Of a stretch of DNA of 64,000 nt, positions 22,315 to 34,072 are shown piece after piece. The notes below the pieces were generated by a model. The model was not told the DNA's origin and made no database searches. It saw only the letters and a list, made by a program, of their open reading frames with translations. The translations under genes were made by a program, and so were the position numbers. This stretch comes from Verticillium longisporum (taxonomy: Eukaryota; Ascomycota; Sordariomycetes; Glomerellales; Plectosphaerellaceae). The stretch covers positions 1,860,001 to 1,924,000 of the forward strand of contig JAETXT010000005.1 of NCBI GenBank assembly GCA_019188255.1, written 5' to 3'. Position 1 is the stretch's first letter; every line of letters starts with the position of its first letter.

Positions 22315-24675
22315 TTACATCTCGAATGATCCTGTCTCTGGCCAACCGAAGAGGGTATAGAAGTCGTCGGTAGGTTCAGCGGGCCACAGAACCGGATCCA
22401 TAGACCAAGATCCCATTTGGATGTTCGTCCAGTCCTCAGACGTCGGTACTTGACCGGGGAGCAAGATCTCGTTGATGATATTAGCGTAGCGAGTTGCCAG
22501 AGGATTGTGGGCAAAGACACTGCCGAAAACATGGCGAACAATCTCGAGATCAGCTTGCCATTCAGCCAAATTTGATGATTCGGGGTCACCATGGATGACA
22601 AGAACAACGATCAAAGACGCATGGAATAAGAAGAAGCTGGATTGTTCCTCCTGTCAGCCATTGGAGGGCAGCGCCATCTCGGACGGGTTACTTACATCAG
22701 GTACCAAGTGGCAAGCCTGGTGATAACGCCGTGCCTGGTGTAAAAGTCAATCGACCTGATCGTGGCAGTTGCTGCTTGGAGTGCGATGCTTCTGCACTGT
22801 TCTTCGGCCGAGCCGGCATTCAGAGGCTCGCCAATTCCACCCTTCCTAGCCGCTTGTTGGAGCAGGATTTGTCGAAATAGAATTATTTTAATGTTCCAGA
22901 AGCGCCACCATAGACGAGACTTCGTGAAGAGAAATGTCGACTCCGTGCATTGGCCATCGTAGTCAAGGGAGAAAAACGATGGCAAGGTCTTCGCCCATCG
23001 ACTCAATGTTGCATCCATTGACAGCGCGCTCTCGGCAGAGACGCCGACCGACGAAAGAAGTCGATTTGAGATGAAGTTGGAATGGACATGAAGATCACTC
23101 TGAATCTTCAGGCCAGAGTAGAGAGTTGGCTCGTTAACTTCGGCAGGCTGGTCGGTCGTCCTGCTGGTAAGAGACTGTTTTTCATGGCGTCAATACGAGC
23201 ACAGAGCACAGAGAGGGAGACTCCTACCGCATCATGGATGTTCAGAACTGGTCGGACATCCATTGCTTCAGTGTCGGGCAAGAGAATGGGTCTGCCAAAG
23301 GTAGTCGACGCGCCGCTGTCAAATATGTAGAGCCCCCACCAGACCCGCCGACGCATCTCACGTTGCAGCTTATTGATGCGCCAGTCTGGTAGCTCTCTGT
23401 GTAAACCCAAGCTAAGCGCCATGCGCGTTGCTAACCCGAGGAAATTGGAGCCAGTGTTGGGTTTGTTACGCTTCTGACTGAGGTTGCTCAGCAGCACAAG
23501 AGCTTGCACAAACGTCAAATTCGCGCTCTCAAATAATGACGCGTCTTCTCCGAATGCGAGGGCTCGATGGTAAAGTTGGTCTTCGAGTTGCCCCTGAGTA
23601 TCATCTAGGCACCATGCCCCAAGGGCCAGCACAGTGTGGAGCAGCATCTGCCACGAGGTTTGCTGTGGTCGCGGTATGACTTCATGAAGCTGAGCCCTAA
23701 AAGTCGGTTCATGAATGAAGGGATATGCGCAGTGATACACGGAGAAATAAGTATCAACCAGATTGTCTATGACCTGACGCGAGACATTCACTGCGGCCAT
23801 CTGGGATGAAGGATCGCGCGAGGAGAGGTGCTGTCGAAGTCGCGGTGGTCTAGGCTGGTCATCGGCAAGCGCGGCGGAATGGCCAGTGAGAAGGAGCAGC
23901 GATCTGAGGAAGAACACGCCAGCGGTTGAACCTAAATAGAAGTCAAATCTAGCTCAACATCAAGAAAAGTAAGGACACGGCGTACCTAGATAGCCCGCGC
24001 CTCTGGGCTCGACGGACAGCGCAGCCATGCCGTCGGCGAGGACCGCAATGTCTTCCTGCCAATCGAATCCATCTGATTCCTCAGGTACAGCTTCTGAAAT
24101 AGGACTGGAGACCTGCTGCCCAGGTTTTTGGGATGATAGGCCTCGTGGGGCGAAGTGATCTGATGCTGTGCTTTTTGGGGTGCCCGTCGCCCTTGCGCTA
24201 AGGGCTTGATCAATGTCGACATCGGGGAGCAGTTCAGCAAATAATTTCTCAACACGCTCCAAGCGACTCTCAACATCTGTCAAGTACCTATGAAAATGTT
24301 GGCACCAGGAAGGACAAGCAATGCGGAGGATGGATAAGAGACACAAGTCGATGGGGCTTACACGCGAGTGAGGGGTGATCGATGAGCTCTGCCGCTGTAA
24401 TGGCAGGCCACTGAGCTTCTCAAGCAGCCCTTGCAGCTAGGGATCTCTTTTGAACACTGTGCCCCATGTCAGTTCCATACATCGAGATCCTCTAGGCCGG
24501 GGCGGGGTTGGATCATGGGTAGCCATGGGACGAGAACCAACTCTGAGTTTCTTGGCGCGGCAGTGATCGCACTGTTGGAAATTAGAACTGTCGTAGCGAT
24601 CACAGATTCAAGACGGGTAAGCTGGCATACTGCTAAAGAATTGACAAAAATCGAATGCGAGCTTGCTTCGGCCAT
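22315..24675 (-). CDS. Zn2Cys6 fungal-specific transcription factor, with an apparent one-base loss at a splice junction
   Basis: Seven exons: 24675-24631, 24571-24542, 24456-24362, 24287-23986, 23931-23228, 23174-22696, 22650-22315. The zinc cluster is assembled across the first three exons with canonical spacing C-x2-C-x6-C-x6-C-x2-C-x6-C, beginning CDHCRAKKLRC. A linker/coiled segment (VESRLERVEKLF) follows. A fungal_trans middle-homology region covers exons 5-6 (YPFIHEPTFRAQLHE, FLGLATRMALSLGLHRE, RRRVWWGLYIFDSG). The exons total 1,991 bases, one short. The shortfall sits at the exon 6/exon 7 junction: the donor reads ATG-TAAGT where ATG-GTAAGT would keep frame. With one base added the product is 663 residues. 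DNA target and partners are unknown. It could regulate neighbours such as the kinase, but nothing here proves that. Confidence 0.88.
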
Positions 24676-24986
24676 TTTACAGTCGCGGCCGCTCGTGGTC
24701 TGAGGATGGAAGAGAATGTGGAGGCGGTCGTCGATGCAGAAGGCGACAGCCCACACCTGCCAGATTTTGCGCTAGTGGCATACCACTACACCACCTCAAA
24801 AACGGACCTGTTATGTGTATAACGATATACCTGGCCGAGGCTCGACATACCCTTCGAAAGTTAAGATTTTCTACTTGCAGCAAAGGTCTCTATGAGTAGG
24901 AAGGGGCAGTTTTGAAACTTCAAACTTTCCTTATTTTGGTAGACCAAAGTTCGCGCAACTGTCTGGCGCATTCAGGCAGCCTGAAC
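24676..24986. promoter_or_regulatory. Upstream region of the Zn2Cys6 gene
   Basis: 311 bp between the regulator's start codon and the LTR-like repeat. No gene is seen. It presumably holds the regulator's promoter, so the repeat lies close upstream of it. Confidence 0.4.
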
Positions 24987-25170
24987 TGTCAGTGCTTGAT
25001 TTAGAGCAGAGTGAAGAGGTCTTCCACACGTGGTCCGCAGCAATAGAATATAGGTATGGGGTCGGAATACATCTGAATTCTGGCCCTCCGCAGTCCTTAT
25101 ATACACGTTCTCGTAGTTCTTAGCCCCTAATCAGCCCCCCTGTTCGGTGGCTCTGCAGGGCCACCTGACG
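24987..25170. mobile_element. Solo LTR-like repeat, copy 1
   Basis: A 184-bp sequence that recurs at 53714-53915. It begins TGTCAGTGCTTGAT and ends CCACCTGACG, so its ends form the short inverted repeat TGTCAG/CTGAC(R). It is flanked by the direct repeat TGAAC (24982-24986 and 25171-25175), as expected for a 5-bp target duplication. It has no coding capacity. A solo LTR is the simplest reading; a non-autonomous DNA element is the alternative. Confidence 0.7.
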
Positions 25171-25604
25171 TGAACAAAGCGGCTTTTTCAGTAATGGGCA
25201 GAGTAGAGTCATTCGTCAAGGGCAATCAGACAGGTCTTAGCCCAGGTTTGAACGAAAATGCATGTAAAATGACGGGAGAACAATTCGGCCAAGTTTGTCT
25301 AGTGACCGTTTACCTCAGGTTGAGAGTTGAGTCAAGGGAGCCAACTCAAGTGGTCGATCAAGGAAGTTTGGTTGCATGTATGCGTCACATGGACGCCCCT
25401 AGCACAGCAAACATGTGCAGAAAGGCGTTCAATAGGGGCTTTTCAGTGGCACCGTTGCGATTTCTCATAATTTGGAAGTACACCGATATAAATTCCGTTA
25501 TAGATGCTGTTAAGTCTCAATGCAAAACATGAAGTACTGGATGCATTCCGTGGAAGAACACTGTAATTAAGTTGGCTACGTATCTGCGAATCGGTTTGTC
25601 AAAA
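25171..25604. other. Intergenic region
   Basis: Holds the right-hand target duplication of the LTR-like repeat and the 3' flank of the minus-strand gene at 25605. A 120-codon plus-strand frame here shows no recognisable motif and is not called. Confidence 0.4.
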
Positions 25605-26173
25605 TCAGGCGCTGAGAATCTCCCCCATGGCCTCAATGGAGTCCTTCTTCTCCTTCGATCGGTACTTTGCTGCCGCCAACCCTGTCACCACTAGCATGTC
25701 CATATCCATGGTAGCCGGCGGCACATAGATATCAAAAGTAGGTTGACTCTGCTTGAGCATCCCTCCAGGCCGCCTCTGATAAATTGCCAACACCCTCTTC
25801 GAAGAGTCTTTCAGGTACAGCGTGCTTGACGACAACGTGCTGCTGTCAACGCCCCAGCTTAGCTCATTGCCGTGATATGTAAAGCTATGCTTCGTTCCCA
25901 TGGTGTTGCTCTTCATTCTCAGAGCTTCGCCGCGCACGGTAATGTCGATTTTGGAGGAGAGAGAGTGCAGTTGGCAGATCCGAGTGCGGCGTTGGGATTT
26001 TGAAGTCGGGGATCGGCATGCAGGATTGCAAGTGATTTTTCGTCGGGACTGTTGTGCAAGGCCCATATGGGCAAGAGCTGGCCCGAGGAGTCCAGCCGGT
26101 CAATGGTGACTCGGGCTCCACCGAGTTGTTGGTTAATGCATAATTTGTCGTAGAGCGTGGAAGGTGCCATCAT
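25605..26173 (-). CDS. Conserved-looking hypothetical protein, possibly tubby/LURP-one-like, with an apparent frameshift
   Basis: Single exon, about 189 residues. It begins MMAPSTLYDKLCINQQLGG (second Met possible) and ends EAMGEILSA. The frame changes at plus-strand CC 25980-25981. Before it the protein reads LQNPNAALG; with one base added it continues ICQLHSLSSKIDITVRGEAL. The second half alternates short hydrophobic and polar segments (TYHGNELSWGV, LYLKDSSKRVLAIY, TFDIYVPPATMDMDMLVVTG). This pattern recalls beta-rich tubby/LURP-one-type domains of many fungal hypotheticals. The family call is tentative. Confidence 0.6.
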
Positions 26174-28695
26174 TTGGTCATGGCGGTGCGAAGGGCGTGC
26201 GAGTGAAATAAAACCACTATGAAAGTCTGGTTTGAAGTCTCGACGTTTTGGAAACTGACTACGTGAAGTAAAATTTCAATCTCCGGAAGACGTCGCTGAT
26301 ATAGTCCGTGAGCATCAAGCCTGAAGGGCTGAGCGCCTTGACTGGATGGAGATCTCGTCAGACGATTCGTGGCGCAAGCAAGCCTCCAGAACATGACGTA
26401 GGGCATGGAGACCCGCATAGGTTGGCAACGTCAACCTGTCGAGTGTGTTCTAATCAGTCCATTCCGGTGATTCTACGTATACGCGTATCAGTAGCGCGGA
26501 CTCGATTCCGTGTACCGCGGGCTAGATTTCCCACCATCTGAATAGTAGATAATCACGGGAAATGCAAAGTCTCTGCTTTTCATAGATTTGTCGCAACGAG
26601 AAGCCAACGATTAGCTTCTGTAGGCACTCAGGAGCATGTGGGCCCCGGTCCTCTTCCGGTGCCGAGTCCCCACTTGTCGGATACGTCCGGAGCCGGGAGA
26701 ATCGAATCAATGCTCCTCTCGATACGGGGCCGGCGGCAATAACTGTCACGTCAAGAGTCACAATGAAAGGTAAAAAACAGCTGCCTGTGGTGAGGAAGTA
26801 TGTCTTGGTGCTCGTCATTGGGCTTGGGTGGGGAAGGTCCTTGATTGTCTGCACTCTAGAACGACACGAAGTGAGAAAGGAAGAATTTGACCACGCCAGC
26901 GGATGAAATGTAAAATAAGACAGTGGTGAACTGGAGCCAATAAGAAAAAGAAACCCAACTCCAGATCCAGGAGAGGGATGTGCATGGGATTAGCCTGCCA
27001 GACAGCCTAACATTGAGGCGAAATGAAGGATCCGCTGCTTGGAAGGATTCCAGAAGTCCTTGGTGGCAGTGTTGATGGATCCTCCACGTCTTCGCCTTGT
27101 GTGGCCACCTGGCGGATGGCTCACTTTTGTAAACCCATCAAGTGCATCATCACATCGGCTCCACCCTCAGCTATAGCTCGTGAATTTAATTGGCGGGGGC
27201 TGGCCTCAAAACCGTAGGAGTCTAAGAAGATGCTACGCGGTCAACCGGTGCTTGAGGCGGGTGGTACCAGTCATAGATTGGTCACAGCCGGTCTACTTCA
27301 GGTTAGGTAGGGGCTGCGGACTCGAAGCAAACGGAGTCGATAATTGGAGCCGATGGGGTGCAATCAGGGACGCATTGGTGGGCACGCTTCGAGTATCTTT
27401 CTCTCCAACGGCTGGACGGCAGCGCCAACGGCCAATTGTTGTCCCGAGCACACCTAGTGAAGTCATGAAGCGCACGAGTTCGAGTGGTAGGTAATACGCG
27501 TTCTGCCTCCAAGCCCGTGGCCAACCTGTCATCTGCTGTCATTGATTGAATATGGAGTGGCGTGGTCCCCAAGGAACGCCATGTGGTCATCTCTAAGGCT
27601 GGTCGGCGGAATGTTGGGCGGCTGAGCAAGGACCCATGTAATCAATCAACCCAGGCAAATAACTAGGTCCATACAAGCGAGCATCCACAAATCGAGGCCA
27701 CACGCCCTGCCCTGCAAGTATAACGAAAGTCTTGCAATACGACAATACGGTATTGCAGCCTCGCCCAGCTAGCTAGCCTTTGGGCGCCAAAGGTAGGCTG
27801 ACAGCAAGACCGATGTCACATGCCAGCCTCAGGGTGTGCAGTCTCATGAGCGACAGTTAGCAGGGCCATTTGAGATTGAGGGAATGCCATGCCCGAATAG
27901 ATGCGCTCAATGAGTATGAGGCCCCCCGAGATCCCAGGCGACACACTACTGTGGTTGAGGTGAGGTCATGACATGGCCTGACGGGTGGTGCGGAGGCAGG
28001 TGCAACCCCAGAGGTTACCCTTTGATTCCGTCCACGTCGCGACCCTACCAGCGCTGCTGATCCAAGTGAGCCCAGGGTGGACTATTGGGGCAATCTGGAG
28101 TGGCAGGGCTGGTCACGCTGCAACGAGGGGGCTCCTTCCGGTATAGCGTTTCCCTACGGCCCCGCTCGGCATCCACATTGCCGATGAAACCATCGTGAGC
28201 CAAGAGCAACATGCGAGGACCTATCCCTGCAAGCTCCCTTCCTGCAGGCGCCGTGAGTGGCCGGCACTTGCCTCTCCATTGGCAGGTACCCACTAGAAAG
28301 CTGCCCAGAGCTCTGGGCGCCTGCTGGGCAACGTCAACACTGCCCTCGCCGCGCTCCTTCACCACTTGTGGTCAGGCAATCAGTGACCACCTCATCTCCT
28401 CTCCAATGCTCCGCACGACCCTTCCCCAGTATTCGCCTCGAAACGCCCAGTATTCGCCTCGAAACGAACCCTTAAGCCCCCGTCACCCAAGACATTCCCA
28501 AGTCCTTTCTGCCTTGTCGCTCTGTACAAATACCCCCGTATCTCCCTTCCCACTAAGACGTAACCTTGCCCCATCCAACGAATGTCCAATCCCATTCACC
28601 ATCGCCCTTCATCGATCACAGTGTCTGAACGGAACCTTGTTGACACACCTGCTTCCGCAACTCAATCCTATCCGTCTTCTGTCGCCAATACCAAC
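26174..28695. other. 2.5-kb intergenic region
   Basis: No gene is supported. The last few hundred bases are C/T-rich and form the leader of the SPFH gene. A 19-bp sequence (CAGTATTCGCCTCGAAACG) occurs twice in tandem, at 28427 and 28448. An in-frame upstream ATG at 28582 could extend the SPFH protein. Confidence 0.4.
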
Positions 28696-29962
28696 ATGAG
28701 TGCTCCAGCCTACGAGCAGCAGGGCACCAGCTCTGGCAAGGCCCCGCTTGCTGAGCCTACCGGACAGGACTTCTTCAACAACAACAACCTCGGCCCCGAG
28801 GATGAAAGGCCCAGGCCTACTGATGGTGCCACCTCGAGCGATGCTGGTGGCATCAACGGCGGCTTCCAGCCCACTCACAAGATGACAGTGAAGCCTCCCG
28901 CCAAGGAGGACCTCCAACGCAGCTATGCTACCGTCGTGGAGGAGAACGCCAACCCCAAGGGCTGGTACGGCACCATGATCAACACCGCTGGTGCTATCAT
29001 TGGTACCATTGGCGCTATTCCATGCTGCATCATCTGCCCCAACCCTTACAAGAGCGTCAATCAGGGCAATGTTGGCCTCGTCACCAAATTCGGCAAGTTT
29101 TACCAGGCTGTTGATCCTGGCCTCGTCAAGATCAACCCCCTCAGTGAGCGCCTGATTCAGGTCGACGTCAAGATCCAGATTGCCGGTAAGTTCTGTATGC
29201 CCAAATCTCGATAGCGGCTCATGTGCCTGACTTCAGTGCAGAGGTTCCCCAGCAGACTTGCATGACCAAGGACAACGTTACTCTCCACCTGACATCTGTC
29301 ATCTACTACCACATTGTTGCGCCCCACAAGGCTGCCTTTGGTATCTCCAATGTTCGCCAGGCTCTCATCGAACGCACCCAAACCACGCTCCGACACGTCA
29401 TTGGCGCGCGCATCCTTCAGGATGTCATTGAGCGCCGCGAGGAAATCGCCCAGTCTATTGGCGAGATCATCGAGGATGTCGCGGCTGGTTGGGGTGTGCA
29501 AGTTGAAAGCATGCTCATCAAAGACATTATTTTCAGCCAGGAACTACAAGAGTCACTGTCTATGGCTGCCCAGAGCAAGCGTATTGGTGAAAGCAAGATC
29601 ATTGCCGCCAAGGCCGAGGTATGTTGCGAATTCTGTTCCCCCTTTGTCCTATGAACATTGACTAACACCCATGCAAGGTCGAAGCTGCCAACCTGATGCG
29701 ACAGGCTGACGACATTCTATCGTCTGCACCAGCCTTGCAGAACCGGTAGCTCGAGGCTATGCAGGCAATGGCCAAGTCTGCCAACAGCAAGGTTATCTTC
29801 TTGCCTGGTGCTAGCCAGGGCATGCCTTCGTTGAACAACACGCACATCACGGATGGTAATGGCGAGTCCAGCAGCAAGAATGATATCACCGGCAGCGACT
29901 TCGGAGGTGGGAACCCCGGTTTTCAACAAGCGCTGAACTCTCGCGTTATCGAGAACCTTTAA
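28696..29962 (+). CDS. SPFH/band-7 (stomatin-like) membrane protein with an in-frame TAG
   Basis: Exons 28696-29185, 29242-29618 and 29678-29962 (introns 56 and 59 bp) keep one frame, 384 codons including the stop. A Pro/Ser/Asn-rich N-terminus is followed by a hydrophobic segment (MINTAGAIIGTIGAIPCCII). The band-7 domain runs from NQGNVGLVTKFGKFYQAVDP through VIYYHIVAPHKAAFG and IEDVAAGWGVQVESMLIKDI. A C-terminal helix and oligomerisation part follows (EAMQAMAKSANSKVIFLPG). Proteins of this type scaffold membrane microdomains. A TAG at 29747-29749 interrupts the frame between LQNR and LEAMQ, where homologs usually have Gln; CAG to TAG is a C-to-T change. If real, about 75 C-terminal residues are lost. 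The start at 28696 is preferred from the MSAPAYEQQG context; 28582 is possible. Confidence 0.85.
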
Positions 29963-30561
29963 ACGTGTCCATCGAATGCTGACTCGAGGGTTGCGTCGCT
30001 TTGAAATAGCGTGGTCCCATTCCTGATTTCGATGCCCTCCACTCGTCGCCGGGCATTTGTCCTCGGCACTGCGATCTTGCTTGACGAATTTTACGATAAC
30101 CCTCTACACAATCTTTGCGCTCCCCACAGTTAAACCATTCTGTCGAATTTCATATACCCACCCTTTTTCATCGCAAGAACGACTCGCAAGGACGAATTCA
30201 CTGTTCTTGCTCAGCTTTCTGCAGACAGGAAGTTTGCAGTAGCTCGGGCTCGCACGCAGAGACGAAAGATGCCCTGTGATCTTAGCCTCAATGGGGATGA
30301 GACAGGAGTATGAGGCAGGACGGATGATACCCCTCGTTCGCTACCATTCCGTGATTCAAGGATACGGTGGTTCTATATTTGCTTGGTGCAGAGATCTTAA
30401 TTAGTTGCTTCAAGTCTCTGTGCGCGCTCGACTGTTCTTAATCAATGTACTCTACATGTTTGTTGCATGACATGTTCCTTTCCCCCGTGACCTGATCCAG
30501 GTGTTTGGGATGGGTCTCTGCACGTGATGCCCCCCCTCCCAGCCGCCCCGCATCAACAAGA
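29963..30561. other. Intergenic region between the SPFH gene and tRNA-Glu
   Basis: Contains the 3' UTR of the SPFH gene and the 5' flank of the tRNA. No gene is seen. Confidence 0.4.
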
Positions 30562-30633
30562 TCCGAACTGGTGTAATGGCTAACATTTGACGCTCTCACC
30601 GTCAGGCTCAGGGTTCGATTCCCTGGTTCGGAA
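30562..30633 (+). tRNA. tRNA-Glu (anticodon CUC)
   Basis: A 72-nt cloverleaf. The acceptor stem TCCGAAC pairs with GTTCGGA. The anticodon stem TGACG/CGTCA encloses the loop CTCTCAC, so the anticodon is CUC, reading GAG. Box A TGGTGTAATGG and box B GGTTCGATTCC match the RNA polymerase III internal promoter. There is no intron. T runs at 30664-30667 and 30672-30677 can serve as the pol III terminator. It lies between the SPFH gene and SPB4. Confidence 0.95.
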
Positions 30634-30840
30634 CATGATGAGCTTGTAAGGACTGAATTTCTGTTTTGGCATTTTTTGGTGATTCGAAATGTTTTGGGTC
30701 ATCGTTGGGTTGCGCATGCTGCGGTTATCCGAAGCTTTCTTAGTGGCAGTGCACAGTCACGCAGTCAGCGAGCTAACGAAGAGGGGACACGGTGTGAATG
30801 AAAGTCATGAAATTCACGACTGTTGGTGGTATCATTGAAT

Positions 30841-32808
30841 CTAATCGTCAAACCCCCCAAACTCCTCCTCCTTGGCCTCCTTGGCGCCGTTCTTCCTCCT
30901 GACCTCCTTGATGAGGTCCTGCAGCTCCCTGGCCTCCATCTTCTCGTCCTCGGTCATCTTGCTCTCGCGCTCCTTGTCCCTCTTCTTCTGCCGCTTCTCC
31001 CGCCTCTCGACGCGCACCTCGGCCTTTTCGTGCTTGTCGCTCCAGGCCTCGTTGTTCCGCCTCTTGCGCTTGTTCCTGTCGTCGTCGCCGGCCTTTTTGA
31101 CGCCGCTCCGCTCGAGCTCGAGGGCCTCCCTGCGCTGCGTCTCGCGCGCCTTGTCCTTGTACGCGAAGGCGTCCCAGTCAATCTCGCCGAGGCCGAGCGT
31201 CTTGTCGCCGTCCCACGCCTTGACCTCGGGCATGGACGGCAGGCGCAGCAGGCCCCAGGCGCGGCCGAGCTCGGCCCAGTCGAGGTCCTGCAGGCGGAAG
31301 ATGGAGGACGTCTGGTGGGCGGCGTAGGAGCGCACCCAGCTGACGAACGCGCGCTCCGCCTTGTCGTGGTGGGCGCGGTCGGCGCGGAGAAAGGCGCGGA
31401 TGCGGGCCGTCGCGGCCTCGGCGGCGGACGGGTCGAGGGTCACGTCGGGGTTCGTCAGCGGGTGGATGGGCGTCTTGCGGACGGCGAGGAAGGGGACAAA
31501 GTCCTCCTCGCGGCCCGGGTGGAGGAGGACGACGGCGAGGCCTTTGCGCCCGGCGCGGCCGGCGCGGCCGGCGCGGTGAATGAAGACCTTGGGGTCTGAG
31601 GGCGGGTCGACTTGGCAGACAAAGTCGACCTGGGGGATGTCGAGACCGCGGGCGGCGAGGTCGGTGCAGAGGAGGACCGAAGGGGAGACGGACGTGAGGA
31701 AGCGGTTGAAGGACTTTTCGCGCACCTTGGGCGGCAGCTTGCCGTGCAGGGGCACGAGGGAGAAGCCGGCGGGGAGCATGTCGGGGAGGATGTGCTGGAA
31801 GTAGTCGACGGCGGCGCAGGTGGAGAGGAAGATGATGCTGCGCTGGGGTCGCGGGTTGAGCTTGTCGAGGATCTGGGCGAGGGCCGGCATCTTCTGGGAG
31901 GCCGGCGTGAGGAGGTATGCCATTTGCAGAGAGGCGGGAATCTTGCGGTCCTCGATGATGTTGCCGTCGCGGAGGGACTTGACGCGCACAGCGATCTTGA
32001 CGGGGTTGCGCAGGCCAACGGTGATGATCTGGGAGACGGCCTCGGAGACGGAGGCGCTGAAGAGACCGGTTCGGCGCTGCTTGGGCAGGTGGGAGAGGAT
32101 GCGCTGGAGGTCGTGGCGGAACCCCATGTCGAGGATGCGATCGGCTTCGTCGAGGACGAGCATGTCAAAGGTGGACTGGCTGCAGTGGACGTGGGGCGAA
32201 GCGAGGAGCTCGACGAGGCGGCCGGGCGTGGAGACGAGAATATTGGGAGAGTGACGCACGAAGAAACTGAGATCTTGCTGCGTCGTGGTCGTGCCTCCGA
32301 CGAGCAGCTGGGGCACGGCGATGGGCACGGCCGAGTCGGGGCGCTTGTCATCCTCCTTCAGGAAGGGAAGCATCTCCGACGAGGCAGTGTGGAAGGCGAC
32401 GAGGCCCATGAGAACGTTGTAAATCTGCTGAGCGAGCTCACGAGTCGGCGAGACAATGATGGCGAAGACATGACCGCGCTTGGTGGGTTCGGAGAGGCGG
32501 AGCAGCTTCTGCACGATGGGAAGCAGAAACGCCAGGGTCTTGCCGCTGCCGGTGACAGCTTCGACGACGACGTCCTTGTTGCCGAGAAACTGGGGAATGG
32601 TGGCGGCCTGAACAGGCGTCATGCGCTGATAGCACTGACTTGCGACGAAATCAAGGATCCATCTGGACACTGTGTGTTAGTTTCTGGGATCTGCCATGGA
32701 CAAGCGATAGAGGTGACGGAGGGACACTGACTCTGCCAGGGGAGGGGTAAGACCACGCCAGTCTCTGGGGTCCTTCTTCTTCTCTGTGACCGTCGCTGAG
32801 GGCGCCAT
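30841..32808 (-). CDS. SPB4: DEAD-box RNA helicase SPB4 (60S ribosome biogenesis)
   Basis: Nucleolar ATP-dependent RNA helicase for late pre-60S maturation. Exon 1 32808-32732 and exon 2 32662-30841, with a 69-bp intron, give an intact 632-residue frame. Motifs in order: Q-motif region [10 protein letters not shown], motif [26 protein letters not shown], motif II DEAD in [14 protein letters not shown], motif III as SAS in GLFSASVSE, then [12 protein letters not shown] and [11 protein letters not shown] basic, coiled C-terminus ([16 protein letters not shown]) follows. The N-terminus includes [18 protein letters not shown], characteristic of Spb4. Unlike several neighbours it has no frame problem. 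Confidence 0.95.
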
Positions 32809-34072
32809 TGTGAAACGCAAGGGTATGAGCTCGCGTGACAAGGCGTTGACTGCGACGTGGTCAATGAGGGCCTCGAAGTTCGGGGGAGGGGCAAGCACGT
32901 CGCAGTTGTCGAGGTCAATTGGTGGTTGGAATCTTGAACTTTTTTCTGTTATCTTATCTAACTTATTCGATTGATATCTTATCAGAGATCGAGCATCGGC
33001 AGTGGCCACACCACGTGACTGTCAGCATGGCGCTGGCTGCCTGATGACGAGGGTCTGCGTGGTTGGTCATGGGTGAGGGAGGAGTGGGCATCTGACGTCT
33101 TTGCGCATCTCTCTGGTGTACGGCAGCTACGAATGAGATCGTGGGCCATGATGAGAGATGACCTCGTTACACCCAGGCCGCCGGGCACAGCACAGTTGAC
33201 TGCAAAAGCATAAGGTTCATTCAAAACGTCACTTGGTGACCAAATTGCGACCCAAGGCTCCTTGTCGTTGGCTTGCACCCGTGGTCCTGTCGTGGCCCAC
33301 CCCCTGGTCCAGTGACCCCAGTCGCGTGCACAGAAGACTCACCGTCCAAGCCACTGGACTGGCGCCGGTGCAGCACCTGGCGGCCGCCGAAAAAATTCCT
33401 CTGGTGGACAGCCACCTGCCACCAGACTGGCCTATCACTTCACCTACCACCTACCCAACCGTGTCTACCTTACCTTACCTGGTAGGTAAGTACTTACTGC
33501 CTGCTGGCGCTGTGCAGGAACAGAAACAATCTTACCTTAGCCTCTCGCAGAAATCAAGATAACCGACTCGTCCGTCTTTTACTGCCCAAAGCCAGCCGTT
33601 CCGTCGAACCCCCATCTCCGACCGCTCCGATCCTGACTGCGCCCTCCCAACCCATCACACCATACTCTCTACCTCTCTCTACGCACCCCCCATCGTCGAG
33701 GCCGCATGTCCTCATCCTCTCCATCGACCAACCCGCAGGGACCAACATGCGGCGGAGTCGACCTCTGCTGCATCAACTACAGAAACCATCACGCTGGATC
33801 CGATAGCCCACGTCGACTCTACCCTCGAAACAGGCCATAGTTGCCTGGGTCTCAGCAGCCAAAAGAGCCATCACCGCCTTTTCGCATTTCTGTTTGGCTC
33901 CGAACGCGACCCCCCCTCCGATTTGGACAGCCCGCCAACCGCCGCCCCCCTGCGCGCTTCGCGGAAGGACAAACATCTCCACTCTGCCCTTTGGCCCTTT
34001 CGCTTCTTCTCCTTCCGACCCTGTCTCGTCGGTCCCCTCCACTGTTCCGCCTTGCCACCATTCCCCTCCGAC
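32809..34072. promoter_or_regulatory. Divergent promoter region of SPB4 and DGK1
   Basis: 1.26 kb between two divergent start codons. It contains a TACCTA/TACCTTACCT-rich patch around 33440-33500 and a long C/T-rich leader (33560-34070) before DGK1. No other gene is supported. Confidence 0.45.

Noticed and set aside
26522..26854. A 110-codon minus-strand frame
   Set aside because: No family match, mixed composition, and no neighbouring exon extends it.
31612..32730. A 372-codon open frame on the plus strand, antisense to SPB4
   Set aside because: It mirrors the GC-rich codons of the helicase on the other strand, shows no domain, and SPB4 is certain.
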